Counted from the stretch's first letter, positions 22,079-33,742 are shown. The stretch: 64,000 bases of DNA from Ctenosaura bakeri (GCA_948474755.1 CAOLHI010001138.1:124001-188000), one strand, 5' to 3'. The notes: generated from the letters alone by a model not told the origin. Numbers and translations: made by a program.

Positions 22079-24049
22079 ATAAATTTTAGTTTTCCACCCT
22101 TATACTAGTTTGCTTCTATCATGGTTATATAAGTTCATCTAGGTTACTATTCAAAGTGCTACCATTTATATTTTTGAAAAAGATTATTTCTGTAAGTTAT
22201 GATCATGGTCAACTTTCATAATTTATCCCTTGGTAGTGTCTACTGACTGCTGGGTATAGATTAATAAACCATTTTAAATTATTTTGCTAGCATTTTGTTT
22301 CTTGTATGTCTGTAGCAGTGATTACTTAAATAAATTATTTTTAAGCAGATGCTTTAAGTGTTCTCCTCACTCTTCCTGCTGTGGTGACAAGTGCCTTATT
22401 AAATAGTTGTGTTTTTTTCTAATGCATGTTTTGAGTGGCTTTTCTCTTTTCTCAATATCCTGTTTTATTGAGTTACTGAGTTTAATGAAGTTTCCCACAA
22501 CTTTGAAAAGTCTTATTTCTTACAACAAAAACATTTTCTAGCTTTTGCCTTCAGTTTTGAACTATTTGTTGCTGTTGTAAACAACTTAATGTGATCATAA
22601 TTTTGTCTATTTTATTTCTTTTTCCCCCTCCACTTACATCCAAACCAGGAGCAACATGTTCAGATGTAATTTTTTTTAAAGGTGATTTTCCTGGATGAAT
22701 GTTTGCTGTTGGATAACCAGATGCTGATTTTAGCCAAAGCACATATCATCCATCATAGTTGATATATCAATTCTTTCAATTGCAAGTGGCAATTATAATC
22801 CATGCCATAGCTACATAAATTTTAGGGCTTAATAACTAGTGTATTGTGTTATATGTGGAGCTGTTCTTCAAAACTGCTTGAAACTTCAGTGACGCAAAAT
22901 GCAAGCGCCCAACTACTAACAGTAAACCACTGAGAACACATGTACAGAGTTTTATAGATTTTGCACTAGCTTCATATTAATTTATGGACCAAATTTCACC
23001 CAGTTATGCAAAGTCCAATGCATTAGTGATTTTGAAGCCATAAATAGCTTGGGACTGGTGGGACAGAGTGCAAATTGGTGAAGGGGTGGGGATTGTACCT
23101 GAATGAAGGTGTCCTAACCTGAGAAACATTCATCCAATTTCATTCTTTCCTAAAGAGAATTGCTTATAACAGTTGCTCTAAGTGGAATAGATTTTTTTTT
23201 TTGTCTTTAGCTGGAATAGATTTTGTCTCTAAATGGAATAGATTTTTTTTGTCTTCAAGCTATAATAAGAAAAGAATGGCCATGTCCATATGTTTTTGTT
23301 TATCTGCCACTGACTCCAAGACTGAATGAAATGTGTCTCAATACAGACATGTAAAACTTGGAATAAATATTCAGACAACCCTGGAATTTTGTAGCTCAGG
23401 GTTATTATTCTTCATAAACAAACACTGCTTTTAGTTAATTAAAATCACTATGTAGCTTGCAGTACCCTCTTAAGCCATGAAGTGCCAGAGGTACAAGCAG
23501 ACCTGGGAACTGATTCTTTGCTGGGCCTTTAGACAGCTCCTTGATGCTTCCTTCTGCAGAGTTCCTCAAACTCTTCAAGCAATTGAAAAAAGGAAAAGTT
23601 GGGACTCCTGGGCTTCATGTGAGTGGGTAAGTGGAGAAATAGTTAGGAAAGAGAAAGTCTGGGGAAGCACCAGGGTTCATAAAAAGGAAAATATCAACAA
23701 AAGGGGGGTGGGATTTCGAGAAGAAAATATAAAGAACATTGGGTGAGGACTAAATGTTTTCTAATTCAAGCAAAATCTTGGCAGTCTACATAACTGCCAA
23801 GAGCTAGAGAAAGAATATGGAGCTAGAGAAAGTATATGAGAAAAATACAGAGAGAGAGGAAAGAGAAGAGAAAGAACACCTCAGTGGTGTGTGGAATTAA
23901 TGGGCTATGACTCAGATAAAGCTGATATTCCTGATAATATTTTAATATATGTAGGTTAATATTAATGGGTTTTGAGAGAACACTTTGTCTGAAATGTATA
24001 GACAGGAGAAAAGTATGCTGTTTGGGGGGGGGAGTGGTATTCTGGATTA
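22079..24049. other. Mostly unassigned DNA
   Basis: It contains a short tandem array at 23182-23262 of units like TGGAATAGATTTT plus TTGTCTT (three copies). A possible but unproven exon-like segment lies at 23564-23630. Otherwise nothing was recognised. Confidence 0.35.
23182..23262. repeat. Short tandem repeat, ~28 bp unit, three copies
   Basis: Units contain TGGAATAGATTTT, a T-rich spacer and TTGTCTT. The middle copy differs in spacer length. Confidence 0.75.
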
Positions 24050-24419
24050 CAGTGAGCCACCTTCTCCATCCTCAATTACTTTTCATTTTGCCTCAGTGTG
24101 AGATCTCTACACTGGGGCAAAATGCATAGGAATGGCAGGTGGAGCTCTGGAGGGGAAAAGGAAGGTTCATATGAACCTTCCCCCACCCCATTCCCTTCCA
24201 TTTTGTATGGAAAGGGTAAGAAGGAAGCTCTACAGGGGGAAAGGAAGGCTCACATAAACCTCCCTCCTCTATTTCCTTCCATTTTGCCCCAGCACAAATT
24301 TGCTGCACTGAGACAAAATGCATGGAAATAGGAGGAGGAGAATGGGGTGGAGGAGGTGTGCACGCTCGTGAGTAATCAGATTCATGAAGATCAAACCCAC
24401 AAATCTTGAGGGGGGACTG
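24050..24419. mobile_element. TA-flanked MITE, Tigger/mariner-like
   Basis: It starts CAGTGAGCCACC and ends AATCTTGAGGGGGGACTG, flanked by TA on both sides (24048-24049 and 24420-24421). The right end resembles Tigger-type termini. Internally, CATTTTGCC...GGGGCAAAATGCAT blocks recur in both orientations, giving a partly palindromic body. There is no transposase frame. Confidence 0.6.
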
Positions 24420-24421
24420 TA

Positions 24422-25670
24422 TAATCTTTTTATCACAAGTACATTCTGGGTCTGTGATTCATTGCATTGACAGCATCACAAGAGCAGGAGATAGTATACC
24501 AGCTGTGATGCTGAAAGACATTGGTCAAATGGAAAAATATGTCAAAAGAACAAGTGAATACTGTAGAAGTCAACCACCAATAATGGGAGTCAAATACAGA
24601 CTTGACAATGGTATATGACTTCTGTGGGAGAAACGTGACCTATATCTTTCATTTCAGATAACATAAAACTAGCTATTACTGTAACAACATAATTCTGGGT
24701 GCAAAATTTTGTTTTTTTTATTCCTCTTACGTCCTTGTCTAACATTTGGTTCCAACATGATCTCTACAACCATAAAGTGGGTGCTTTGCAGTGGCTCCCA
24801 CACTATTATAAGCAGGTAGAGGATGGGTTTGAAGACAAGTCCATAAGAAGGTTTTCTAAGGAAACTTCATGGATAAGGACTACAGACAGACAGGTCCAGT
24901 CCGTATGCTCTCCTACAATAACTATGAATGACCCTTATCTGAAGTCCTGGAGTGCTAATCACTGTTGGCCAGAATTAGGAGGCAATGAAGCCTGTGAGCT
25001 GTGTACAGCCCACCGGGGTTCCTAGTGTGGGCCCCTGGACCTCTCTTTCAAGAGATACCCCATAACCTTGAAAAAAATGGTGTAAATTTGTCCAACCACA
25101 TTTCTTCAATCCTCTGTGTGATACAAGTGGCCATTTGAAAAATATCTGGGGGTCCAGATATGTCTTAGACCCAAGATAGCTTTCTCTAAAGAACAGACAT
25201 GCCTGAAACACTCTTTAAATTGCCAGTTGCTGGGAACCAGAGATCATGCTTACGTTGATTTGTTTTCATTGTGGATTTGTTCATCAAGGTTCTGAAAAAT
25301 GGATGGCTGAAGTTTGAGGGGAGGGAGAAAATGACTCTGTCAAAGTTGTTCATTTCTTGTGTAGGTAGTATGGGGATGGATGGGCCATGCTGGCTAAGGG
25401 GAATCAGATGTGGGTGGGGGGAGAGACCTTTCCTGAGCTGTTACACAATGTAGCTTCCTAATTTGAATCTTACTTGTGAGAACTAAATAGAACACTATAG
25501 TATATGGAGTACTGCTGAAACAGTATTTCAATAGGCATTTAAAGGTGATGAAAAAATTGACAGTGTGATGGATACAGAAAGAGCAGAGTGAGAGAACTGG
25601 ATCAGAAACTTGAAGAAGGAAGATGAGCATTCTGAACTTATATATCTATATTTAGTTTCCTCCATGGAAC
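24422..25670. other. Unassigned DNA
   Basis: A 71-codon open frame at 24406-24618 has an unremarkable composition and no family resemblance I can name. No other signal was seen. Confidence 0.35.
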
Positions 25671-25860
25671 TCAAGGGAACATCTGTTACCCTGCATACAT
25701 TCTTCTCCCTTGAGTTTTATTCCCCTCAGCAACATGCTGAGGTAGGTTAGGCTGAGAGACAAAGACCAACTCAGGATAATCCAGTGAGTTTATAGGCAAT
25801 TAGGGATTTACTTCTAGGTGGCCTTGGAAGGCCAAAGGTTTTCTACCCTGTAGAAATTGA
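25671..25860 (-). mobile_element. MIR-like tRNA SINE fragment, inverted
   Basis: The plus strand holds CTGAGGTAGGTTAGGCTGAG, then CCAGTGAGTTTATAGGCAAT and GGGATTTA. This matches the reversed body of MIR/L2-tailed tRNA SINEs widespread in amniotes. Boundaries are approximate. Confidence 0.5.
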
Positions 25861-25984
25861 CATTGATTTTCAGAAGTTCTCTCATTTTCTAGAGCAGCCT
25901 TCGTGGGCACCCAACAGTGGATAATGGAATCACTTATACTATGGCACTAGTTCTACTGGTTTATGGACCCCACTGAAAACTACT

Positions 25985-27000
25985 GGGTACTTTTGTTCAT
26001 AAAATCATATATCATGTGGTTGCCTGCAATTATATTTCCAATTTGTTTAACTTTCATTGTTTGTGCTCTTTATGTCAACACCGCCCTTTAATCTGCCAGG
26101 TTAAAATATTACCCCATTAAAATTTCAAACGCAAACCTCTTCAGTGATTAGTACCAATGGCAATGGAAACTGAGAATTATAGGCCACACAAATTGTTTTT
26201 TAATGCAAATGTCCTCCTTTTTCCATACTTACAACAAAATGGAAGTTTTTCATTACAATCTAAATGAGCTCTAATATGCTATATTGCATTATAATTAATA
26301 TAATTAGGAATAATAAAATATGCTTCCACAATTGTTTATTCAATACAAATCTGTTCCCATGGAAACCAGGAGGCACAAAAAGGGCTTGATTTCATCAAGG
26401 CTTTATGGCACACAAGTCTTTGGTGCACAGCACATATTTAATGTGCCTACATCTCCATTTCTAAGCATGTCACTGCAGGGAGAAAATTCAATTGACTGGA
26501 AAATAGGGGATATTTCCTTTGTTCTATAAGTTACATTTATTTTTTAAAAGAGGAAATATGTTTGTGCACCAGCAAGAGTCACAGATGTTTTCTGGTACTG
26601 ATCTTCTGGGAGGATGATTCTCAAACAGGAAGGCAGTCTGTATGTGCTGTTGTATGAAGGCCAGAAACAAATGGAGAAAATGGGAGGCAAAAGAATCCTG
26701 AGAAGACTGCCAGCAGTCAAAATATATCTTTCATCTTCCTCAAGGACTTTAGGCTCTTGCCTGCACAGCTTCCTGATTTATTTAGAATTTTAATTAAAGA
26801 AAAGAAGTTGTTTGGAACTGCTTTCCACCAGTGCCTAGCATCTGCCGACCATGGCTAATGATTTTTTACAACTGCATCTGCAAGTAATCCATTAAAGAAG
26901 TCAACCATGATTAGGGAAAGCAAAAAGGAGGAAGGCTGGTGAAGGAAAATAAAAATGTCTGGACTTAGCTGTCACTAAAAACAAGAAATACGATGATGGT
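25985..27000. other. Repeat-free block, candidate conserved noncoding DNA
   Basis: There is no coding frame and no recognised repeat. It is AT-rich with several TAATTA-like homeodomain cores near 26290-26310 and 26790. The composition resembles deeply conserved amniote enhancers. This is an impression only; conservation cannot be seen from one sequence. Confidence 0.25.
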
Positions 27001-27074
27001 GTAACTACATGCATATTCTTCAGTGGCTGAGCTAGAAGTGAAAAAATATAGTTATATAAAAATTCATGGAGACT

Positions 27075-27292
27075 AGGGCCACCAATAGCTAAGAGTCAAG
27101 TTGGCTATGTATCTTGTCTAGATAGTTCCAATATCAGAGATAGTATCTCTCTGTGTTTCACCTGCAGTGAACTTGAGGCAGAGAGTGCTCTTGTACCTGT
27201 GATTTGCTGGTAGGTTTTCCATAAGCAACTTGTTGGCTATTGTGAGAACTAAATATTGGATTAGATAGACCTCAGCCAGATTCAGCATGAAT
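27075..27292 (+). mobile_element. tRNA-derived SINE common in squamates
   Basis: The body contains GTGAACTTGAGGCAGAGAGT. The 3' part has GGCTATTGTGAGAACTAAAT, then TTGGATTAGATAGACCTCAG and CCAGATTCAGCATG. This layout (a line close to TGGACTAGATGGGCC...CTGATCCAGCA) is shared by many squamate genomes. I recognise the family but cannot give its database name. Confidence 0.65.
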
Positions 27293-27311
27293 CCTCAGAG
27301 GAGAAATGCTA

Positions 27312-27513
27312 TGCCCATTTGTGCTCTACACTGTTATAGTGTTACTATTCCACTTTGAACATCCTGTGGAATTCTAGAGTTTGTAGTTCACTGAGGCCAA
27401 AGAGCTCTCTGGCTGAGAATTCTAAAGGCCCCTCCCTAAACTGCAAACTCCAGGATTCCATAGGATGTTTAAAGTAGAATAATAACACTATAACAATGTA
27501 GTGCGGAAATGGC
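27312..27513. mobile_element. Palindromic MITE (copy 3)
   Basis: The left end is TGCCCATTTGTGC and the right end GTGCGGAAATGGC. The triplet CTA flanks both sides (27309-27311, 27514-27516). The arms pair as in the copies at 13906 and 17549, with an inner repeat of GAGAATTCTAAAGGCC type. Confidence 0.8.
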
Positions 27514-27739
27514 CTATGTTCCGTCAGCACAACTTCAACTTAATGAAGAAATGTTGCTGAATGTCACCTGCCTACTAATGGCATCATGCTTCAAATTCCT
27601 GGATGACTCTCTCCTAGCAGTTTCATATAAATCTTAAATAGCATAAGGTAGATAGCAAAATTTTCAGTTTGTGCAGTGTGAGGTTGTGGACATGATTCTG
27701 GAAGAGGTAAGGGCCACTGCATGTGTTTCAGACCCTTGC

Positions 27740-28470
27740 ACTTCCTGGCTTATTAAAAAAGCCAGGGGGCTACTGGTTTAGTGGGTAAAGGGACTGGTCA
27801 ATGCCTCACTAAAACAAGATAGAGTTCTATTGTGCAAAAAGAAGGCAGTCATAAGACCATTGTTAGAAAAATACCTCCCTGGACTCCACCATATTGGGCA
27901 ACTACCACCCAGTTTGCACTATTCAGTTTTGGGGGCAGGCACTGGAACACTTGACCACACAGTTTCGGAGATTTCTGGATGAGAAAGGTTATTTAGATCT
28001 ATTTCAATATGGTTTTGGGACAGAGATAGGTTAAGGTTTGCCTTGGTGGATGACTTAAGGCAGCAACTGGATAGGAGGAGTGTGTCCTTCTTGGTTCTGT
28101 AGGCTTTCCTAGTGGCTTTCAGTACCATTGACCATAATATCCTTTTGGGCTGCCTGGTTGGAATGGGGCTTGGAGGCACTGTCTTGCAGCAGCTTTGTTG
28201 CAAGGGGAAGAGAACCCAACAGAGTTTACTGGGGCCTCCTGTTTAACTCCTTGGCTATTGACCTGTCAGGTCCCTCAAAGTTCTGTTTTGTCCCACATGA
28301 TATTTAACCTATACATGAAACCACTGGGAAAAGTTGTCCAGAATTTAGGTTGGCAGATGACACCCATCTCTACTACACCTTTTCACCTTAACCGAAGAAA
28401 ATTATCTTGGTTCTAAATTGGTCCCTGCGATCAGTAATGAATTAGATAAGTAGAAACAAACTGAAACATA
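27740..28470 (+). mobile_element. L2 LINE, RT portion (segment 1 of 3)
   Basis: It contains degraded L2 reverse transcriptase. A stretch reading like AFDTIDHNILL lies near 28110-28150, and a VPQSSVLSHMIFNLYMKPLG segment (the canonical PQGSVLSPMLF box with changes) at 28264-28326. The reading is interrupted at 28470 by the MITE at 28471 and resumes at 28979 with TTAATCCAGACAGGATAG (the LNPDKTEV motif). Confidence 0.85.
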
Positions 28471-28978
28471 GACCTTTTCTGCATGGGGAAGTTAAGACTG
28501 GCCAAGGCGTCCTGTCACAGAGGTTGTCCGCACCTTGGATCGGACTAGGTTTGGACTATTTCCCTTAGTTCTGCACCTTAGTCTGATCCAAAACGCTCCC
28601 AATGGTCCTCCAGCACGCTAAGTGAAGACTGGAAAAATGGCATTTCAATCTTCTGGAGCACGCCATTGTGTTCCTGCTCACTTGTGCAGATGCGCAGGCT
28701 TGCACCAACGCGAGCCTGCGGTCAGCGGAGGGTGGGCTGTGGGCGTGGTCAGCGTCAGTGGTTGGTCCGGACCCATGAAGAACAGGAAGCTGCCATTCTG
28801 TAAGCCTGAGCAGTGCGGCTCTACAGACCTTGCACTGCTCCAATTCGCCCTGGACGAAACGGAGGAGCCCTGCAGAAGGGCTTAAGGAAGAATCCGTGTT
28901 GCTTCGAGCCAAGAAGAACTGGTGAGTAACGGCACAGAGTGATTCACTCGCCTCGTGTGGAAAGGGGCTTAATCCAGA
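28471..28978. mobile_element. CpG-rich PIF/Harbinger-like MITE inserted in L2
   Basis: The termini are GACCTTTTCTGCATG and, from the right, GCCCCTTTCCACACGAG. The target was TTA: it is intact on the right (28979-28981) and reads ATA on the left (28468-28470). Removing the element restores the L2 phrase AAACTTAATCCAGACA. The 508 bp body is GC- and CpG-rich from about 28580 to 28960. It ends in a splice donor consensus, CTG|GTGAGTAA, at 28921/28922. It is non-autonomous. Confidence 0.8.
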
Positions 28979-29540
28979 CAGGATAGAAGTGTTCCTGGTT
29001 AGTTGATAGGTGATGTGATTACAGTCCCTCTGAAAATGTGGATTCACAGTTTGGATGTACTCCTGGAATCAGCACCAAGCCTGGAAGCCCTGGTTTCTTC
29101 AGTGGCCATGAGTAGATTTGCAAGTTAAAGCTTGTGCATCAGCTGTGCCCAATCCCTGAAATGCTGGATCTGGCCATGATGGCATATACCTTGCTTACAT
29201 CTTGTTTGGGATTACTGTAACATGCTCTGTGTGGGGATTCCTTTAAAAAGTGTTCTGAAACTTCAGCTTATATAAAGGGATGCTGCCAGATTGTTAACTG
29301 AGCCTGGATACAGGAGAACACAACTCTCTTGTTGAAACAGCTCTACTGGCTGTGGGTTTGTGTCAGGGCAAAATGCAAAGTGCTGGTTATGATCTTTAAA
29401 GTCCCAAATGTCACAGTCTGCACTTGTTTTGAGATCTTCTGGGAAGGCCCTTCTCTGTGTTCTACAGTCTTCACCCACGTATCTGGTGGGAACACCAGAC
29501 TTCTCAGTGGTTGCTCCCAGGCTCTGGACCTCTTTTCCTA
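28979..29540 (+). mobile_element. L2 LINE, ORF2 C-terminal portion (segment 2 of 3)
   Basis: It continues the L2 ORF2 relic from LNPDKTEV (28980) through the C-terminal region, including GCAAAATGCAAAGTGCTGGT at 29370. It reaches GGCTCTGGACCTCTTTTCCT, where a second MITE interrupts it. Confidence 0.82.
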
Positions 29541-29962
29541 GGCCCTTTTCGCATCTTACCTTTTTCTGTGACGGGGGAGGGCGTCTCGCGCGAGAAGCCT
29601 CCTTCGCGAGGCTGCTGCTTCCCCCTCCTTCCTTCTGCAGGGTGCTTCATGATGACGTGACCATCGCGCGAGTGCCCCGCCTCTTCCTTCCGCAGGGCAC
29701 TGTGGGAGCTGTAGGCTCTGTGGGGAAAGGAAGCGCTTCCCGCCTGGCTTGCTGACGCACGGAGGTAAGTGCACGAGGGCAGCGCGAGCATTGCACAAGC
29801 GCGGGCTATTTTCGGCTTCAAGCCAAAAATCAAAAAATATGCCCGGGCCCTGCTTCAGCCTCGTGAGCGCCGCACAAGTGGGAGTGCATCATGCACAGCG
29901 GCGCTCCCATTTGCACGGCACTCAAGGGGCGCTCGCACAAAAAAAAATGTGCGGAAAGGGCC
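29541..29962. mobile_element. CpG-rich PIF/Harbinger-like MITE inserted in L2
   Basis: It runs from GGCCCTTTTCGCATC to GTGCGGAAAGGGCC, with the perfect 3 bp duplication CTA (29538-29540, 29963-29965). It contains CCTTCCTTCTGCAGGG-type repeats, a CRE-like TGACGTGA at 29653, the splice donor GAG|GTAAGT at 29764/29765, and a hairpin at 29809-29830 (TTTTCGGCTTCAAGCCAAAA). Homologues are at 51463 and 55761. It is dense in CpG, so probably young or unmethylated in the germline. Confidence 0.88.
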
Positions 29963-30214
29963 CTAGAGAGGCAAAACTGGCACACCCCCTTGTTATCATT
30001 TTGTGGGCAGGTGATGACTTTCTTGTTTCAGCAGGCCTTTGTTGCTGCTGCTGTTGCTGTTGTTCTAATTTGTTTTAACTGGTTTTAATTTTATGATGGT
30101 TTAATTTTTTTCAACCTTTAAGTAATTTTTAATGCTGATTGTTTTAACTGTTGTAAGCCACCATGATTTCCAAACTGGGATATAAATAATATTGACAACA
30201 ACAACACTAATTCA
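29963..30214 (+). mobile_element. L2 LINE 3' UTR (segment 3 of 3)
   Basis: This is the final piece of the twice-interrupted L2. It ends with the L2 3' signature TAAGCCACCATGATTTCCAA, then GGGATATAAATAATATTG and a (CAA)n tail. Confidence 0.85.
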
Positions 30215-30344
30215 AGGACTGACATCTCAGGGTGTTTCATGTGCTGTGCTGTTTATATTTGTTTTTCTTTTTAATGATTTGTATTTAACTGCTTTTAATT
30301 TTATTGGTAGTTTTTATTTTTAACTTTTGTACAATGAAAACATT

Positions 30345-30536
30345 TTTTGTGGTGTAGTGGCTTGAGTGTTGGACTACAGTCCTAGAGATGAAGGTTCAAT
30401 TCCCTTCTAAGCCATGGAAACCCACTGGATGACTTTGGGCATGTTACATACTCTCAGTACCTGGAAAACCCAATGACAAGTATGTCTTATGGTTGCCATA
30501 AGTCAGAAATGACCTGAAGGCAGAGAATAATAACAA
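30345..30536 (+). mobile_element. Sauria SINE
   Basis: The tRNA-like head is GTGGTGTAGTGGCTTGAGTG, with GACTACAGTCCTAGAGAT. The tail is GGTTGCCATAAGTCAGAAAT, then GACCTGAAGGCAGAGAATAA. It is about 190 bp. Confidence 0.88.
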
Positions 30537-30590
30537 AATCAATTTTAACTTTCGGAAGCTGCTTTGTTTCCTAGACTGAGAAAAATACAT

Positions 30591-30615
30591 GGATGATGAT
30601 GATGATGATGATGAT
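30591..30615. repeat. (GAT)n microsatellite
   Basis: About eight GAT units. Confidence 0.85.
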
Positions 30616-30644
30616 CCTATGAATGGCCAGAATTCTTTATGGTA

Positions 30645-31066
30645 CTTATGAATGCATAACTAGAGTTACACACGCATGCGACTGACAATCTCTCTATGCC
30701 CTTCCTTTAGAGGCTATGGAGGGACTGTGAAAGTACCCTCAATGCACACTTACCAGGCAGCAGCTGCTGAAATCAATTGGCGAGGGGCTATTCTGTTGAT
30801 CAGGAAAGAACTAGCTGATGATCCCACACACTCCATTGTGTGTGTGATCTCTAGCACAGGAAAGGATTGCAACAGGTTCTTCTTTCTGTCTGTCACACCA
30901 GAGATCGATCACAGGAGGGGCTGGAAACTTCAGTCAGCTGCTTTCTGAGCAACAGGGGAACAGACCCTCATCACTCACAGTAGCTGCTTCCTGGGGTGGA
31001 GTGGGGTGAGGTCAGGTTGCAATTCACTGCATAGCACTGTAACTATGGTACTTTTGCATTCATAAA
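30645..31066. mobile_element. Foldback element, copy A (no internal insertion)
   Basis: The two halves are inverted copies. TATGAATGCATAACT...GTTACA on the left pairs with the right end read on the other strand (TTATGAATGCAAAAG...GTTACAGTGC). An inner arm ACTTACCAGGCAGCAGC (30748) pairs with GCTGCTTCCTGG (30986). The arms match those of copies B (34070) and C (40855). Read on the minus strand, the left arm contains the splice donor CTG|GTAAGTG. Confidence 0.72.
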
Positions 31067-31227
31067 TCCTGTCCAATTTATTTGTTACTGTTGTTGTTAC
31101 TGTTATTTGTTACCATTGTTATTGCTAATATTCTTATTGCTGGGCTACACTAGTGTACACCACCAACAGGATTCAGACTACCAATTGCACTTATGTAAAA
31201 TAGGCTGAGATGAACAGCTAACTCTTT

Positions 31228-31402
31228 GTATAAAGGGAATCCTGTGGCACCTTTGAGACTGTCTGAGAAAAAGAAATTTGTACCATAAGCTTTCATACAC
31301 TGAGGTCTGCTTCCTCACATGCATCCAACTTCTTCATCTCAGTTAGTCACAGAGGTGCTACAAGATCCCTTTTTAAAACTGATATAGGCTAACATGGCTA
31401 CA
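31228..31402. mobile_element. Old amniote interspersed repeat
   Basis: It contains CCTGTGGCACCTTTGAGACT, then TTTGTACCATAAGCTTTCAT and GGCTAACATGGCTAC. This matches a repeat family widespread in amniotes whose consensus links 'gtggcacctt', 'aagctt' and 'actaacatggctac'. The class is unknown to me. Confidence 0.45.
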
Positions 31403-31514
31403 TATGTAAATATGATAATTCTGTGACTGAACATCAGATAAAATAAATCTTTGGCTAAGCATTAGGTGAAATTTCTTCACACCTAGATCAATTTCACATA
31501 GGAATCCATTTCCT

Positions 31515-31655
31515 AAAGTAAGGATGGACAAAATGTGCCCCTCCAAATGTCCCTAGGCTGCAGTTCCCATCATTCCCACCCAGCAGAGCTAATGGTAAAG
31601 AATTTTTTGGATTTTCAGTGCAGCTGCATCTAGAAGGCCACACTGTACTTACCTC
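31515..31655. mobile_element. Fragment of a palindromic MITE with ACTACAACTCCCATCAT-type arms
   Basis: CTGCAGTTCCCATCATTCCC is the hallmark of a common squamate and amniote MITE. A relative is at 58740-58868. Confidence 0.5.
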
Positions 31656-31849
31656 TGAATGAACCTGATAGGCAGGGATTCTTCTGGAGGTTTTCCGGCA
31701 GAAGTTTGCTGTTCATCTATGAAGATGCACTACCTGGTCAAGCAAGAAAACGTTATTTTTTCGAATAACATGTTTCAGTGTTCCTTAATGAGTGAAACTA
31801 GTGAAAACTAACCTTTTTTACCCTTCATTTCCCACAAGGAGGAGGATGG

Positions 31850-32760
31850 TTTAGATGATTTGCACACACTATGATTTTGCTTGGTATCTTTCTTCCTGCA
31901 CCTCTGAAAGATCTGATTTATTTTCTTTTGCTCTACGTGCCATTAAATTTCCCTATTTAAATATTTTAAATCAAAATGTCCTCCTGTGTCTTTTCCTGGT
32001 ATCTCTCTGGCTGAGATGACAAAACTTTATCACATTTCATAGGCATGTAACAAGATACCACAACCTGACAAATTATTTTATTCACCAATCAGAATGGTGA
32101 ATATACCTGATGGTACTATTTCCTTTTTGTTATGTCTGCAATAAAATAACTTATGAGTTTTGATTGTTAGGCACTCCAGTAATTTTAAATGTTTAATGCT
32201 TCTCATGTGGTGAAATCCTTATCCCACTGGAAACCATGACAACCAAGACTCGCACAGTATTTTATCAGAAATTTATGGAAGGGAAAGAATACTGTCAGGT
32301 GTATGCACATTTATGGGCAGTAAACAAATTCATGCAAAGAAGTCTGATATCTTATTATATGCTTAGGTGATATAACCAAATTTTGTCACCTCAGCCAGAA
32401 AGGCAGCAGCAAAATGTGAAACAACATGCATTTATTTTGAACAAGTTGCTCAGGAAACAAGATTACTGCCTCCCCACCACATACACATTCATTTTAAACA
32501 CATTAAGAAAATGCTGGTATTTTTTAAAAAATCCAGAAAGCTAAATAATGTTTAGAGTGTCAGCTGCAGTGCATATATATAAAACACATTATTAATTATG
32601 CAACAAGAATACAACTTCCTCCCAAATTTAAAAGCCAAAGATGAAAGAAAGCTATCCCATTGGCAGTTCAATCTTAGTTTACTTTGGACATATTGCTTGA
32701 ATTATCAAAATGCTTCCATCATAGTACTATATCTGTAAAGATCTAAAGTTTTGCATTTTG
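31850..32760. other. Repeat-free AT-rich block, candidate conserved noncoding DNA
   Basis: No frame or repeat was recognised. TATA-rich and homeodomain-like sites (ATTAATTATGC near 32590) sit in complex, non-repetitive sequence. The conservation claim is inference only. Confidence 0.25.
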
Positions 32761-33554
32761 ATCCTTCACAAACTGCAAGGAGTAGGCAAACATTTGGAGG
32801 AGGGGAAGCAAGGAGGGACGAGAAGTAGCCTTGAGAACAACTTGGGGCCTAATAAAGATATAAATATGTTCAAGAAACGAAATGCTTCTGGCTTTCTGCT
32901 AGAAGCCTGAAACTTGCTTTCCTTTGATTCTTTCAAAGTAGGCTAAGATCCTGAACCAATGCTTACGCGTAAACTCTGTAGCGCAGATGGTTTGTAGCAC
33001 CAAAAATGACGAAAACACTCATGTGAGAACAAAGACAATTTCTGAGGATGTTAATGCCCAGTGAACGAGGCGGGGTTTATTTCTGAGTGAACATGCAGAA
33101 GGATGAAATTCTAGCTGAAATTCCAGTATACAGTTTGGAGTACTAGCCTAAAGCCAAGGACTGTGCTAGCACTGAGCCACTGGGGCAATGGGACTTTGCC
33201 ACTCCTGCCTCAGAACTTTCTGAAACCTTGCTCTGAAAGGTGTTTTTTTTTTTTTTTGAGAGTTCAGGGAGAGAGGAAGAAGGAACTTTACAGGAACTTT
33301 ACCTCTTTCCAATTATGCTGAGAGAAACAGTTTGGTCTATAGAAGAACCTTATTGGATTCCTACTGTTGTGAATGTTTAAAGTCTTTGAATTTTTCTCAT
33401 GATCTCATTTTCCATGTCCTCCCTCATCTGTTTCCCCCAGTGCCCAGCTCCAGGCTACCGTAGTGGTATGAGCAGAGATCTGGGAATGCCCTGGTAAAAT
33501 GTTATTTCAGTCAGAAGTTCAGAGAGTTGCCTTTTTGGAAGCCTGCCCATCTCT

Positions 33555-33740
33555 GCGACATGAATATTCATTCTTTCATTTATTTATTAAAGCATGCATA
33601 TCCTGCTTTATATCAAAAGATTTCCAGGTGAAATATAGAAAACAAAACAACATTAAACCATTTAAAAATATATAATGCAATCTAAAACAATTTGAAAGTA
33701 ATTAAAACAAATTGAAAGAGTTTCAAACATGAAAACAGCA
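33555..33740 (-). mobile_element. L2 LINE 3' tail, inverted
   Basis: The plus strand has TTTATTTATTAAAGCATGCA, then TATCCTGCTTTATATC and AAAACAACATTAAACCATTT, as in other reversed L2 3' ends. It stops at the MITE starting at 33743. Confidence 0.6.
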
Positions 33741-33742
33741 TA

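Noticed and set aside
24406..24618. 70-residue frame with protein-like composition after a MITE
   Set aside because: It starts inside the TA-flanked MITE, has no recognisable family and no splice context. It was not strong enough to call.
28565..29047. 160-codon minus-strand frame
   Set aside because: It spans the MITE/L2 junction at 28978, so it cannot be an ancestral gene.
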